A stretch of 64,000 nucleotides of DNA, taken from Candidatus Obscuribacter sp. (GTDB lineage Bacteria > Cyanobacteriota > Vampirovibrionia > Obscuribacterales > Obscuribacteraceae). The notes under the pieces were generated by a model. That model searched no databases and had not been told where the DNA came from. It was given only the letters and a program-made list of their open reading frames with translations. Location of the stretch: positions 6,262,001 to 6,326,000 of the forward strand of contig JADJQZ010000001.1 in NCBI GenBank assembly GCA_016712465.1. The letters run 5' to 3'. The translations under genes and the position numbers were made by a program. This document shows positions 16,668 through 26,263 of the stretch, one piece after another (the first letter of the stretch is position 1; the number at the start of each line of letters is the position of its first letter).

Positions 16668-19600
16668 ATGAATACCTCAGATCATTTAGCTTCCTTAATA
16701 CCGGCTAAACCCGGCCATAAAGGCCTTTCGAGGATCGTGTCGGCCAGACAGCCGTATTTGACGGCGGTTCTGCTTGCCACAGCCCTGAGCTTGAGCCTGG
16801 CAACCGGCGCCGCTCCGGCCCAGCCGACACAGGCGAAGCCGGAAGAGAGCCTCAGCCCGGTCACCTTCAATCAGACCCCGACGGCATCCCAACCCCTGAC
16901 AGCGGACCTTCCGGAAGACCAGCCGGCTCCAAAGCGGCGGGGAAGCAACGCACCCGGATTGGCCCGGGCCCTTGCCCAAAATGCTCCGGCCAGACCCGAC
17001 ATCAATATAAAAAGCCTCAATCAACCCCAGTCCATAAACGCCGGTTCCATCACCGGCCAAGTCACTTCCATGGACGGCACTCGCACGGTGCCCGGTGCAG
17101 CCGTGGTGCTCACCCACAATACCCAGGACCACAAGCGCTTCGAAACCGAGAGCGACGAGAAAGGCAATTTCCACTTCAATAATATAGAACCGGGCGGCTG
17201 GACCATCACCACTTCCGCCAAGGAAATGCTCTCCCACAGCCAGACTACCCAGGTGGTAGCGGGGGAAACCACAAATGTACCAGTCAAACTGGACGACATC
17301 GAACCGGTAGATGTGCTGCGCATCACCGGCAAACGGTCACTCATTCACCCGGAGAATATCACTTCTCGCACCAACCTCGATCACCGCTTCGTGCAAGAAT
17401 ACCGCTCCGGAAACGACCTCCGGCAGCTGATTGAAAGCACGCCCGGCGTCATGAACGACAGCTACGGCAATGTCATCACCCGGGGCGAACACAATGCCGT
17501 CAACTACGTAATAGACGACGTCATCATTCCGGAAGCGGCAGGAGTGTTGCAGCAGACTCAGCCTATCAGTCCACGCTCCCTGCAGTCGGCACAAATAGAT
17601 ATTGGCGGTTACGAAGCACAAGACGGCGGCGGACCTCTCGGAGCCGTTGCCCGCCTCAAGACCCTGCCTATAGTCTCCAAACCCAACTTCACCATCGGTC
17701 AGCAAGTGGGCGGACCTCTGGCTGGTTCGATTTACTACAATTCCTCCGGCGCCTTCAGTCAAAATCCCACAGATAAATTGAACCGCCTGCGTTTTCAATC
17801 ATCGGGTCTTTTTCAGGGCTCATCCCTGCGCATCGCCCCACCCAATAAATACTTTTCCGGCAACGGCGGCGCCGATATAAACGCCTATGCCCGCCTCGAA
17901 TACCAACTCACAAATAGAGACCTGCTCAAGCTCTCGGCCTCCATTAACCAGACTTTTCTGGATGTGCCCATAAACAGACTCTCAAGACAAGCCGGCGTCA
18001 GGCAATCTCAAAGAGACCGCCAGAACTTCTTTATCTTGAGCTACAAACACAAGTTCGAAAAGCTTTTCGACGAGCTCAACTTACACATTTTGAACGGCTT
18101 CTACGGCGAGACCTTCCGCTCCAACAACAATTTCGACCCAGACCCGGTTTTGAATGCCGACCAACCCATAGTCTCCATCGCCGCCAGAGCCAATCGCAGC
18201 AATTACATTTTTTCGGCCCAGGGCGACATCAACAAGAAAGTCTTTAAAACACACGATGTGAAAGCCGGTTTCCTGACTGAACTTCGTCCGGTCAAAACCA
18301 GCTTCAACGCCACTTACTATAACCCCGACATCAGTGCCACCGCCACCGCCCAGCAGGATGCCGCCACCCAGGTAGCCGATCTACAGGCACAGGCCCAGAC
18401 CCTTGCCGAAACCGATCCGGAAGGAGCCCAGGCCCTCCTGGCCCAGGCCCAAACAATCAACCTCAATCCCTTCCCCTACGGAGCAGTCTTAAGCCCCTTC
18501 AGCCTGCAACCCCAGGGACCGATGATGAACAGCCAGGTTGGAAAATACACAGGTTTTCGCTATCTGCAAAGTGCCTTCCTGCAAGACCGCTGGAAGCCTC
18601 AGAAAGGGCAGTGGAAGCGCCTCACTTTAGATAACGGCGTGCGCTTCGACTTACAGCACAGCGTCTTCGGCAATGCCCTGGGCATCGCCACACAGTTAGC
18701 CCAAACACCTGGCGTAGAGCCATTTTCCATCAAGCCCTTCGAGACACAGCGTATTACCTCAGCCCAGGTTTCCGGACGCTTTGGTGCTTCCATCGTACTA
18801 AATAAAAATACCGTCTTGAGAGGCTCTTTCTCCCAGATCTTCACACCCACACCGGTAGACTACTTCCTCACACCTATCGCCATCACCAATTCGCCGGTGA
18901 ACGGCATCTACCCCGGCACGCCGCGACCCTTGCAGCCTACAAGAGGACGCATGGTGGATGTCAGCCTCGAGCAACAAATCGGCTCGCGCTTCGCCACTCG
19001 CACCAATATTTTCTATAAATATCTGCGCAACTTCGGCGACTCCGGTGTAATCGGCAACTTGCCCATCTACAATCGCCTCACCAATAGCGCCCAGGAAGCG
19101 TACGGCGTGGAAACGCGCATGGACCTGAAGCCCCGCCGCGACGGCTACGGCTTTAATGGCTTCCTCTCCAACACCGTACAGGTAGCCTATCTTAGAGGCA
19201 CCCACGGCGTCTCAGGCGGCTTCTACGACTTCCCGGAAGCGCCCCTGCCCAAATATCCTGACCACGACAGACGCTATCAGGGCGTAGTCGGTCTCGGCTA
19301 CCGCTCCAGGCAAAACTGGTGGGTGCTGGCCGACGCTCAAGTGATGACCGGTCTGCAAAATCAGCTCGACAAGTTCCTTGTCGGTCAACACAGCGGTCGC
19401 ACTCCGACACTAACCCTGGTATCACTCTCAGGCGGCTACCAGACCCCCCAGGAACTGAGAAGAAGGCATCCATGGCTTCCCACTTCTTTTGACTGCCGCA
19501 TCGAAAACCTTTTAAATCAGCGCCTGCCTACCAACCTGGGCAGCCCCTTCCAGGGCAGCCGCTACACTCTGCCCATCCGCGTGCTGGCCGGCTTCAACTG

Positions 19601-19670
19601 GACCCTCGGAAAGGACATGACCAAACTGGTCTCCAATCCTCAAACTGCTAAGAAAGCGGTCTCAATTTAG
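16668..19670 (+). CDS. TonB-dependent outer-membrane receptor with carboxypeptidase-regulatory-like N-domain
   Basis: A protein of about 1000 residues. A signal-like hydrophobic segment lies at about 30-50, then a proline-rich stretch, a carboxypeptidase-regulatory-like beta-sandwich (about 125-210, GSITGQVTSMDG to ETTNVPVKLDD), a plug domain (about 225-330, LRQLIESTPGV) and a large beta-barrel ending near RVLAGFNWTLG. This is the Oar/CarboxypepD-reg type of receptor, usually importing large ligands such as peptides, glycans or metal complexes. An Ala/Gln-rich insertion (about 560-600) interrupts the barrel. ATG 16668 is used; an in-frame GTG lies at 16656, and neither has a ribosome site. 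The divergent tonB-like gene supports energised transport. Confidence 0.88.
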   Translation: MNTSDHLASLIPAKPGHKGLSRIVSARQPYLTAVLLATALSLSLATGAAPAQPTQAKPEESLSPVTFNQTPTASQPLTADLPEDQPAPKRRGSNAPGLARALAQNAPARPDINIKSLNQPQSINAGSITGQVTSMDGTRTVPGAAVVLTHNTQDHKRFETESDEKGNFHFNNIEPGGWTITTSAKEMLSHSQTTQVVAGETTNVPVKLDDIEPVDVLRITGKRSLIHPENITSRTNLDHRFVQEYRSGNDLRQLIESTPGVMNDSYGNVITRGEHNAVNYVIDDVIIPEAAGVLQQTQPISPRSLQSAQIDIGGYEAQDGGGPLGAVARLKTLPIVSKPNFTIGQQVGGPLAGSIYYNSSGAFSQNPTDKLNRLRFQSSGLFQGSSLRIAPPNKYFSGNGGADINAYARLEYQLTNRDLLKLSASINQTFLDVPINRLSRQAGVRQSQRDRQNFFILSYKHKFEKLFDELNLHILNGFYGETFRSNNNFDPDPVLNADQPIVSIAARANRSNYIFSAQGDINKKVFKTHDVKAGFLTELRPVKTSFNATYYNPDISATATAQQDAATQVADLQAQAQTLAETDPEGAQALLAQAQTINLNPFPYGAVLSPFSLQPQGPMMNSQVGKYTGFRYLQSAFLQDRWKPQKGQWKRLTLDNGVRFDLQHSVFGNALGIATQLAQTPGVEPFSIKPFETQRITSAQVSGRFGASIVLNKNTVLRGSFSQIFTPTPVDYFLTPIAITNSPVNGIYPGTPRPLQPTRGRMVDVSLEQQIGSRFATRTNIFYKYLRNFGDSGVIGNLPIYNRLTNSAQEAYGVETRMDLKPRRDGYGFNGFLSNTVQVAYLRGTHGVSGGFYDFPEAPLPKYPDHDRRYQGVVGLGYRSRQNWWVLADAQVMTGLQNQLDKFLVGQHSGRTPTLTLVSLSGGYQTPQELRRRHPWLPTSFDCRIENLLNQRLPTNLGSPFQGSRYTLPIRVLAGFNWTLGKDMTKLVSNPQTAKKAVSI

Positions 19671-19792
19671 ATTGAAACAAGCAGCTTACCCTCGCTCAGC
19701 CTGACCGCCTCGAAGGTTTCTCTTTCGAATAGTCCCCCGAAAAGTGCTTTCCCCGATAAAGTCACTGGGTTTCAGATAAGCAAGCTTTTGGC

Positions 19793-20329
19793 TCAGCCAG
19801 CACTCTCGGTGGTTCCAGACCGCTTGAAAATTGCCGGATTCCAGACACCACACAGTACGCCGCCACCGGACAGAATTCGCTCAGAGCAGGTATTCACAGG
19901 ATCTGGAACGTCAGGCTGGATGTTTACAACCCAAGCAGCTTCCTTTTCAAAAACGCGGTCTTGGACTTGGCCTGGAATAAACAAAGTCGACTGGTTGGCA
20001 AAGTCCAACTGCAAAGCCCCATCCGGCATGAGTCTGACTTCAGACACAGACAGTTCACAGTAAGAAATAAGAAGTTTGCAAATTACGTTTTCATCCTTAC
20101 AAGCAGTCCTAAGTACAGGCTTAGTTACCGTTTTGTTTTCACAGAAAGTCCAGTTATCGCAAAATAAGTGCACTCGCTGGAATTCGGTCCCGGCGGGGTA
20201 TTTGGAGTTGAAACAAAACTCGAACGGGTGAGGAATTCTACGAGAGACGGAGAACTCCTCCAGTGTAGCCCCGTCGAACCAAGTATTCAGGACTTTAGAT
20301 TCTCTCAGCCAAATTCCCGATTCGCTCAC
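19793..20329 (-). CDS. Small protein of 178 residues, possibly DUF6188-like
   Basis: A cytoplasmic-looking protein built of beta strands. The phrase VRLMPDGALQLDFANQSTL and the following short FIPG turn resemble small uncharacterised proteins that are often neighbours of toxin genes (DUF6188-type); the assignment is tentative. The GTG start is well supported by GAGGAGG at 8-base spacing. Eight or more cysteines are present. It lies in an AT-richer run of orphan genes; no toxin gene is adjacent. Confidence 0.7.
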   Translation of the reverse strand: MSESGIWLRESKVLNTWFDGATLEEFSVSRRIPHPFEFCFNSKYPAGTEFQRVHLFCDNWTFCENKTVTKPVLRTACKDENVICKLLISYCELSVSEVRLMPDGALQLDFANQSTLFIPGQVQDRVFEKEAAWVVNIQPDVPDPVNTCSERILSGGGVLCGVWNPAIFKRSGTTESAG

Positions 20330-20586
20330 AGTTCAATCCTCCTCTGATTACGGCGTTCCGTGATAGTGCTATTTTTTTGTCGCTTCTAAATTTCTCAAAT
20401 CCAGCGGTCTTGAACAATTCCCCAGGGCGACATACCCCGGATATGCGCACAAGCTTCGCCGCCTCAAAAACTGCGGTTTAAAACCATTATCAACACCAAA
20501 TGCACTCAATAGGTTCGAACCATCGGCCAATCATCGAGTGAATGGACTAAAACACAAATTTAGACCCCAACCGGAAGCTCCTTCAA

Positions 20587-21594
20587 CTATTGAAAGATAC
20601 GACCGGTTGGCAGTTGATCAATCTTGCCATAATCCGTCCTGGCCTGTTCAGCTTGGAGTTCAATTTTATCCGCCTCAGAAGCCCTGTTGACCTTGTACAG
20701 AAAGCGAGAATATCCACTCAAGACTTCTACCTTTTGCAGCGCAGGCGCAGGATACCTACTGATAATATCTATGGCCGATAAATGCAACTTCTCTGATTGC
20801 TGAAGCATTCCAGAATGAAAAAGCCTATTAGCTTTAGTAGAGAGGTCTACCGCCCTACGCATGTCCTGAAACTGAAGGGAAACCTCCTTTGAACGCTGAT
20901 AAAATCGCTTAGCTTCATTGGATCTTCCTTGCGCCGCATAGCAATCCGCAAGATCCTTAAGCCGATTATCCAGGCTTTCAAGAGCGGGGTAATAGTTTTT
21001 CAAGCATAGAACATAGATTTGCTCTGCCTCGGTATATTTATGCTGCTGCATCAGGGACTTTGCTAGTCCAGCCAAAAACCTAAAGTACTCGGAACTTCTC
21101 CTGTCTTTCAGCTTCTCCCTTATCTCAACAGCTCGGCGAAAAAGGATTTCGGCTTCGTGAGGTTTTCCATGATCGAGGGCTCTAAGACCATCATCATAAA
21201 AATAACGGGAAAGAAAGGGATGGACGGGTCCAAAGCTTAGCTCTGCATAATATCGAGACCTAGTTCGAGCAATGTCAGCTTTTGCAAACTCGTTCTGGGC
21301 ATCATACACTTCCGAAAGTGCATGTAGCGTTTCATCAAATAAATGTGACTTATTTGAGCTGTCTGGCAGAGCTTCGGCATCGGCAAGTGCCTGTTTTAAG
21401 TACTTTTCCGCGGACGTTAAGTGTTTGTCTCTGAAATGCCTTCTACCAGATGCGAAATTCTTAGCCCACGCTGCCTCTTCGGGAATCTCTTGAGTAGACT
21501 CTGCAATCACAGGAGAACAGCAAGTGAATAACACAGAGGCTAGAAACAAACGATAAAGACTGGAGACAAAACCAGCCTTAAAGTTATAGATCAT
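20587..21594 (-). CDS. Secreted TPR-repeat protein
   Basis: A 335-residue protein with a signal peptide (about residues 1-31, with two cysteines near a TCCSPVIA cleavage region that could also act as a lipobox). It is followed by tetratricopeptide-type helical repeats from about residue 45 to 320 (phrases such as AEKYLKQALADAE, AEILFRRAVEIREKL, AEQIYVLCLKNY). Likely a periplasmic or membrane-tethered protein-interaction scaffold. The ribosome site is weak. It is AT-richer by eye than genes on either side of this segment. Confidence 0.8.
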   Translation of the reverse strand: MIYNFKAGFVSSLYRLFLASVLFTCCSPVIAESTQEIPEEAAWAKNFASGRRHFRDKHLTSAEKYLKQALADAEALPDSSNKSHLFDETLHALSEVYDAQNEFAKADIARTRSRYYAELSFGPVHPFLSRYFYDDGLRALDHGKPHEAEILFRRAVEIREKLKDRRSSEYFRFLAGLAKSLMQQHKYTEAEQIYVLCLKNYYPALESLDNRLKDLADCYAAQGRSNEAKRFYQRSKEVSLQFQDMRRAVDLSTKANRLFHSGMLQQSEKLHLSAIDIISRYPAPALQKVEVLSGYSRFLYKVNRASEADKIELQAEQARTDYGKIDQLPTGRIFQ

Positions 21595-21939
21595 AAATAC
21601 GTACCATTGAGGGTTTTATCACCACGGGCGGACATTCACTCCATTAAGTAAACCTTGGGTCTATACAGTGCACTCAATTTCGATTTGGCAGAAGGACAGC
21701 ACTATGACATCGAATTCACCAGCTCGTGGTTTGGTCATGGCAGGAATATGCACGTGCGACCTCAAGTCTAACGGAGAGCTTAGCAGAATTTTTCTCTGGA
21801 ATCCTAGTTCACGACAAATTGGACGATGCGGGAAAGAGTCGACTCAGCACCAGAGGCACTGAGTCGAACAACAGTTAGTTCCTTTCAAAAGTGATGCAGT
21901 TACGAATGAATCAAACAAAGTGCGATTTGTTTGAAAGAA
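21595..21939. other. Intergenic region with two hairpins
   Basis: About 345 bases between two minus-strand genes for secreted proteins. It contains the inverted repeats at 21839-21867 and 21877-21941. No gene is supported. Confidence 0.6.
21839..21867. repeat. Perfect 9-bp hairpin
   Basis: TCGACTCAG (21839-21847) and CTGAGTCGA (21859-21867) pair perfectly around an 11-base loop. No T tract follows. Confidence 0.6.
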
Positions 21940-21941
21940 CT
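21877..21941 (-). terminator. Nested inverted repeat at a gene end, likely terminator
   Basis: The outer arms AGTTCCTTTCAAA and TTTGAAAGAACT pair with one bulge; an inner perfect stem CAAACAAA/TTTGTTTG lies at 21912-21933. The right outer arm overlaps the stop codon (TAG) of the minus-strand gene that ends at 21940. Confidence 0.5.
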
Positions 21942-23667
21942 ATATTTTTGTCAGGATCGGGGCATTGTCTTGCTTGTAGTTGCGCATGATTTTTTCAACC
22001 GACTTCTCTACATCTGAATGTTTGGTTTTCGACCGGTCGGCGACAAGCTTATAGTTGTGAAAATAACCGGCGATACGAATTTCCTTGCTGTAGAGGTGCG
22101 AATTGAGCACTGGGGCGCCTGGCCTCACCCAGTAGTCCTTTTGAAATTCGGATTCGAAGGCCTGAACACCGCCCCGACCTCTACCTGCATAGAGTTTTCT
22201 ATGTTCGAAAAAAGGACCCATGGACTTGAGGTTTTTTATTACTTCGCTGTCGGATTCAGTACTCAAGTTATCTAAGTATAGGGCACTGTAAAAATCCAGT
22301 TTTGCCTGCCAGAATCGATTGTGTTTGAGCGCCCTCAAACCTCTTGCGTTAATAAATAGAGCAGCTACAGCGGTATTTTTGCCAAAGGTTCTTTCGGCAT
22401 CCTGGATGAAAGAGCTGAGTTCAATGCACTCACCCCTGTAGTAATACTCTTGCTGCTCCTCTTCGGACGGTTTGCTGCCGTCAGTTCTACCGGGAGGGAT
22501 GAAACCGGAGGAAGCGCCGCCTAGATAAAAGACAGGCAGAGCCGGAGCATAGACTGTCCACTCCGACATGTTGGTCGTGTTAGTGTTGCTGGTGGTCGGT
22601 TCGGTGATTTCTCTTGAACATTGCCGCAAGAAGGCAGCAGCATAGTCCGGCTTTGTTTGTGGTTCGGGTTCGAGTTTGGCGATGATACTATCGGTAATAT
22701 CGGTACCGCCGAGCGGGCAGTTATTTATTTCCAGAGCCAGAGTGTCTCCACGACTCGCCAGTGTGGCGCTGGCCAATTCCTTGAGTTTGGTTATGCGCAC
22801 TCTTTCATTTAGTCCATAGTAGCGCGGGTGCGCTCCGAGTTTGGCCGTGTCTATTGTATCTATACGCATTGGATTGCGGAGAGCGCTTTTTGAAGAAGCG
22901 CTTGCCGTTTTGCTTGTAATCGGGGCATTGAGCATTTTAGTAAGATCTTTGTTCAGGCTTCTAATCGGCATGGGCGTGATATCTGTGGCAAGAACATACT
23001 GTGTGTTGCCTACTAGCTCCGGCAAATGCTTCTCTACCTTTGCCCTGATATCGGTTGTAGTGCTTTGAATTAAGTCGCTTTCCATGACGAGCAGTTTGGT
23101 TTCGGCATTGCCGCAGTCAGCTTCCAGCGCTTTCAAGGCTTCCATGCTCAGTCCTCGGGCTTTGGCTTCGGCAAGCTTTTTTCGATCTGCAGCGCGCAGA
23201 CTATCGAGTTTGCTAGACAGTTGAGCTATTTTTTGCCTTTGGGTGAGTTTTTCGCAGAGCCCGTCGTAAAGAGCTTCTGCGTCGTAGCTTATAAAGAGGG
23301 ATCTGCTTTGGGATGGTGCATGCGAAGCAGCTGTCGGCCTGGCTTTGAGCATGGCAAGAGTTTTTTCGCTCACGTCCAAGGTGTTGCCTGCGATGACTGC
23401 ATCTTTGTAAAAGACTGGAAAGGTGAAGGGGGCGGTCTTAAATAGCTCTTGCAGCCTTTGCCGGAGGAGTCTTTTGGAAGTGTCACTGTGGTCATCAGGC
23501 AGGTGCGCGGCTAACCAATCGAGATCTATCGTGCCTATGATTTGCTTGTCTTTAGAAGCATTTTCTGCCTTTGTATTTCCAGGACTGCCAAGCTGTATCA
23601 AGGGAAAGGAAAGAGCCAGCACTGCAAGCAATGCTAGACGTTCTTTTGTGGTCATGACTCTATTCAT
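21940..23667 (-). CDS. Secreted protein with OmpH/Skp-like coiled-coil region
   Basis: A 575-residue protein with a signal peptide (about 1-34). Residues 40-250 resemble the Skp/OmpH periplasmic chaperone layout: an opening strand IGTIDLDWLA, a long charged coiled coil (about 135-200, Lys/Glu/Ala rich) and a closing YVLATDITPMP-type strand followed by DLTKMLN. The remaining 300 residues form a second soluble domain without recognised family. The ATG is preceded by GAGGG. Possible role: holding unfolded envelope proteins, but fusion to a second domain makes this uncertain. Confidence 0.75.
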   Translation of the reverse strand: MNRVMTTKERLALLAVLALSFPLIQLGSPGNTKAENASKDKQIIGTIDLDWLAAHLPDDHSDTSKRLLRQRLQELFKTAPFTFPVFYKDAVIAGNTLDVSEKTLAMLKARPTAASHAPSQSRSLFISYDAEALYDGLCEKLTQRQKIAQLSSKLDSLRAADRKKLAEAKARGLSMEALKALEADCGNAETKLLVMESDLIQSTTTDIRAKVEKHLPELVGNTQYVLATDITPMPIRSLNKDLTKMLNAPITSKTASASSKSALRNPMRIDTIDTAKLGAHPRYYGLNERVRITKLKELASATLASRGDTLALEINNCPLGGTDITDSIIAKLEPEPQTKPDYAAAFLRQCSREITEPTTSNTNTTNMSEWTVYAPALPVFYLGGASSGFIPPGRTDGSKPSEEEQQEYYYRGECIELSSFIQDAERTFGKNTAVAALFINARGLRALKHNRFWQAKLDFYSALYLDNLSTESDSEVIKNLKSMGPFFEHRKLYAGRGRGGVQAFESEFQKDYWVRPGAPVLNSHLYSKEIRIAGYFHNYKLVADRSKTKHSDVEKSVEKIMRNYKQDNAPILTKI

Positions 23668-23805
23668 TTAACCCTCGTTACCCCCCCGTATTCAGGTTGC
23701 ATAGATGCAAGGCTATGCTGGGGGTTATAACAATCGAACGTGGCACTTACGTGACGATTCTACACGCTCCTGGCCGATCATCACGCAACTGTATGCATAC
23801 TATTC

Positions 23806-24228
23806 TTGTGGCGTTGGATTGGTCGCAGGCTGGCGCATTTCGCACAATGGCATTGCCACTGTTTTGTTTGGTTTGCTTGCTTTGAATGCAGGAGAAGTTT
23901 CAAGCAGGTGAACCGATGGGAACTACCCGAGAATCTCAGGCCATCGCCAGGCGAAGAGAGGATCTGTAAGTGTCCTCGCTGCGGGAAAGCGATGGCCGAC
24001 ATGGGGCATGATTTTCGGGCACCAAAGCATTCGGATATCAAACAATGGGAAAAAGTCAGGCTATTGTACGCTCATGGATTTACCTTCCATTCCTGCGGTT
24101 GCTGCGGTCCCGGCCTAAGACCGGAACATCTGAAGGAAGTTTGGGATTTTATCGAGCAGGAAAGAGAGAAATCTGTCGGCGAAAGATTGCTGAAAATAAT
24201 TGACGAGAGCGTTAGGTCGCGGCAGTGA
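23806..24228 (+). CDS. Zinc-ribbon-like protein, start uncertain
   Basis: A 140-codon frame. The region from about residue 25 reads like a small conserved family: a CFEC pair and a CPRC pair that could together bind zinc, followed by DMGHDFRAPKHSDIKQWEKV, LLYAHGF and CGCCGPG. No ATG precedes the conserved part; only TTG (23806), a CTG or an internal GTG could start it, and none has a good ribosome site. The frame is open back to 23755. It may be a real gene with a rare start or a gene whose 5' end was lost or frameshifted. Confidence 0.6.
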   Translation: MWRWIGRRLAHFAQWHCHCFVWFACFECRRSFKQVNRWELPENLRPSPGEERICKCPRCGKAMADMGHDFRAPKHSDIKQWEKVRLLYAHGFTFHSCGCCGPGLRPEHLKEVWDFIEQEREKSVGERLLKIIDESVRSRQ

Positions 24229-24680
24229 GGGCCAGGAGCCCGAACGACCAATAGATGATTGCGATAGAGAGAAGAAGAGAGGCAACTGGCTATTCTCAAC
24301 AAGTCCATCGCTCTGCATCCGACAAACCAGAAGCTATCACTCCGACGTGCCACGACACTGGAGGTGCTGGGTCGCTGCACACAGACAGTTGCCGACTGCT
24401 AATCAGAACTGGGCACTTGATCTAGCTGTTCGCAAAGCCGGAGCAGCAAATTCATAAGATTCAAGAGTTACCACAGGGCGTACTTCATAACAGCTAGGGC
24501 TAAGAGCCTGTCAATATCATTCTTGAGACTGACCGGACGGAGGGCGAAGCTGCCAAGTCAGTCTTAAGGACGATGCACCTTGCTTCAAACGGCGGATACA
24601 TAAACTTCATATACCTGCAACCATTGCAAGAGAGTTGTAGTTTACCTTTCCATCACCTATCAGGGGCGGGAGTATTGAGC
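24229..24680. other. Intergenic region before the oxygenase operon
   Basis: About 450 bases with no convincing gene. It must hold the promoter of the three-gene operon starting at 24681, but no clear -35/-10 pair was identified. A GGGAG ribosome site lies at its right end. Confidence 0.5.
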
Positions 24681-25484
24681 ATGAAAACTTACGAAGCAGG
24701 CGACAAGTTGCCCGATGAATACAAAAAAGCGCTTATCGACCTTCTGGCATTCCAGGCAGACTCCGAATTTGCAGGCGGGCAGCGCGTCGAAGAAAACATG
24801 AAATACGCCACCCGACCGGAAGAAGCTTATCGCCTCGCTAAAAAGGTGATGGAAGAAATGGGACACGGCTGGTACTGCTGGGAGATTCTCGCCCCGCTCG
24901 GCATCGACGTCAACGCCAGAGTGCAGCACCTGGTGCAAAACAGAGAAAATCCCGATCCTAAAAAGGTCCGCGTCATCAACGGCTTCCGCAAAGAAAACTG
25001 GGCTCCGTTGTTTGAGTGCTGGGCCGATGTAGCCATGTTCTCCACCGCCGTTACTCCGGCAGCCGTAGCCTTCCTGGGACAGTATAGACAGTCGAGCTAT
25101 CTACCCTGGGCGAAAGTATCGGAACGCATCTGGGCGGAAGAAAAAGGTCACCTGGCCTTCGGTGTCTGGGCCGCCAAACGCGTCATGGAACTAGACGGCG
25201 ACAAAGGCCATGAACAGTTGCAGGCAGCCGTACCCAAGTTTATGCAGATAGGCCTCGGCTTTGCCGGTCGCCCCTCCGACGACAGCGAACACTTTGCCCG
25301 CTACTTTGAATACGGTTTGAAAATCAAGACGGCTCAGCAGATTCAAGACGAATACATGGAAATCGTGGAAAAACGCTTGAAAGAGATTGGTCTGGAAATG
25401 CCCAAAAACATTGAGCCCAACTACGACATGCGCATGGGCTACGCCGAATCCAAACCCCTTTCCGCAGCAGGAAACAAAGCATGA
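24681..25484 (+). CDS. PaaA-like diiron (ferritin-fold) oxygenase subunit
   Basis: A 267-residue helical protein of the phenylacetyl-CoA epoxidase catalytic subunit family. Candidate diiron ligands are E29, the first ExxH (E59-M-G-H62), E112 or D116, and the second ExxH (E154-K-G-H157), so both metal sites look intact. Family members insert oxygen into CoA thioesters or related substrates using electrons from a reductase. The ATG with GGGAG was chosen; an upstream start adds residues without support. Its stop overlaps the next start by four bases (ATGA), giving translational coupling. No reductase, CoA ligase or thioesterase gene is nearby, so the substrate is unknown. Confidence 0.85.
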   Translation: MKTYEAGDKLPDEYKKALIDLLAFQADSEFAGGQRVEENMKYATRPEEAYRLAKKVMEEMGHGWYCWEILAPLGIDVNARVQHLVQNRENPDPKKVRVINGFRKENWAPLFECWADVAMFSTAVTPAAVAFLGQYRQSSYLPWAKVSERIWAEEKGHLAFGVWAAKRVMELDGDKGHEQLQAAVPKFMQIGLGFAGRPSDDSEHFARYFEYGLKIKTAQQIQDEYMEIVEKRLKEIGLEMPKNIEPNYDMRMGYAESKPLSAAGNKA

Positions 25485-26263
25485 CGGCCCAGAGTCTCGG
25501 CGCTCAACTGAGCGAAGAAGATGCCCACCTCATAGAAAAGATAGAGCAGGGCGGCACCATTAGCTGTTTTCAAGAAACCGGTGGTCGCTTCAAGGAGTTG
25601 ACTACAGGCATTCTCTTACAGTTTGCCGATTCGCAAATGGCTGGTGCCGCCGGTTTCGCGCCCTTCATCAATAAGGGTGCCACCATTGAAGACCGGCTCA
25701 ACATAAGCAAGATGGTGGCAGAAAAAATGAGCATGGCCAAAGATGCTTACGAGCTTCTTTCCGGCCTCAACTTCAAAGTAGACCGCTACCTGAGCAGCCA
25801 CTGTTTTGAATCCCGAGTCTTGCGAGATTCTTTTCTAGGCTTCTCCCGTTCTTCCGCCGACAAGCGTTTGAACGCTCTGCTCTATCCGCTGGAGAGCTTC
25901 GAAGACATGCTCGTCTTCACCTACTTGCTGGCCACCATGGCCAGGCTCATGCTGGGTGAATTCGCCGATTCGAAATTCGTGCCTCTGAAAGAGCTGGCCT
26001 GCTCCTGCCTGCCCCTGGAAACCAGTCATGCCAACCTGGCCCTGGCTATCCTGGCTCGCAAAGCCGAATCGCACAAGAAGCAGATCGAGCTATCCTACCA
26101 GTACTGGTACCCTCGGGTTGAAACCTCAGCCGGTCCACCCGACTCGCTTCGCAATGAATGGCACAAGCGCTTCGGCTTGAAACATTCCGACAACGTCGAG
26201 ATCAAGGAAGAGTGGAAGCAGGAAGTGAGCCGGGAACTCAAGAAGCTCGCCCTTGATCTATGA
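25481..26263 (+). CDS. PaaC-like, probably non-catalytic ferritin-fold partner subunit
   Basis: A 260-residue all-helical protein that aligns by eye with the preceding oxygenase: LLQFADSQMAG corresponds to its first metal helix, EKMSMAKDAYELL to the first ExxH helix and LPLETSHANLALAIL to the second. The first ExxH has become ExxM and the first glutamate position is Gln, while ETSH keeps the second pair. It is therefore probably a structural partner, as PaaC is to PaaA. It overlaps its neighbours by four bases on both sides. Confidence 0.75.
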   Translation: MTAQSLGAQLSEEDAHLIEKIEQGGTISCFQETGGRFKELTTGILLQFADSQMAGAAGFAPFINKGATIEDRLNISKMVAEKMSMAKDAYELLSGLNFKVDRYLSSHCFESRVLRDSFLGFSRSSADKRLNALLYPLESFEDMLVFTYLLATMARLMLGEFADSKFVPLKELACSCLPLETSHANLALAILARKAESHKKQIELSYQYWYPRVETSAGPPDSLRNEWHKRFGLKHSDNVEIKEEWKQEVSRELKKLALDL

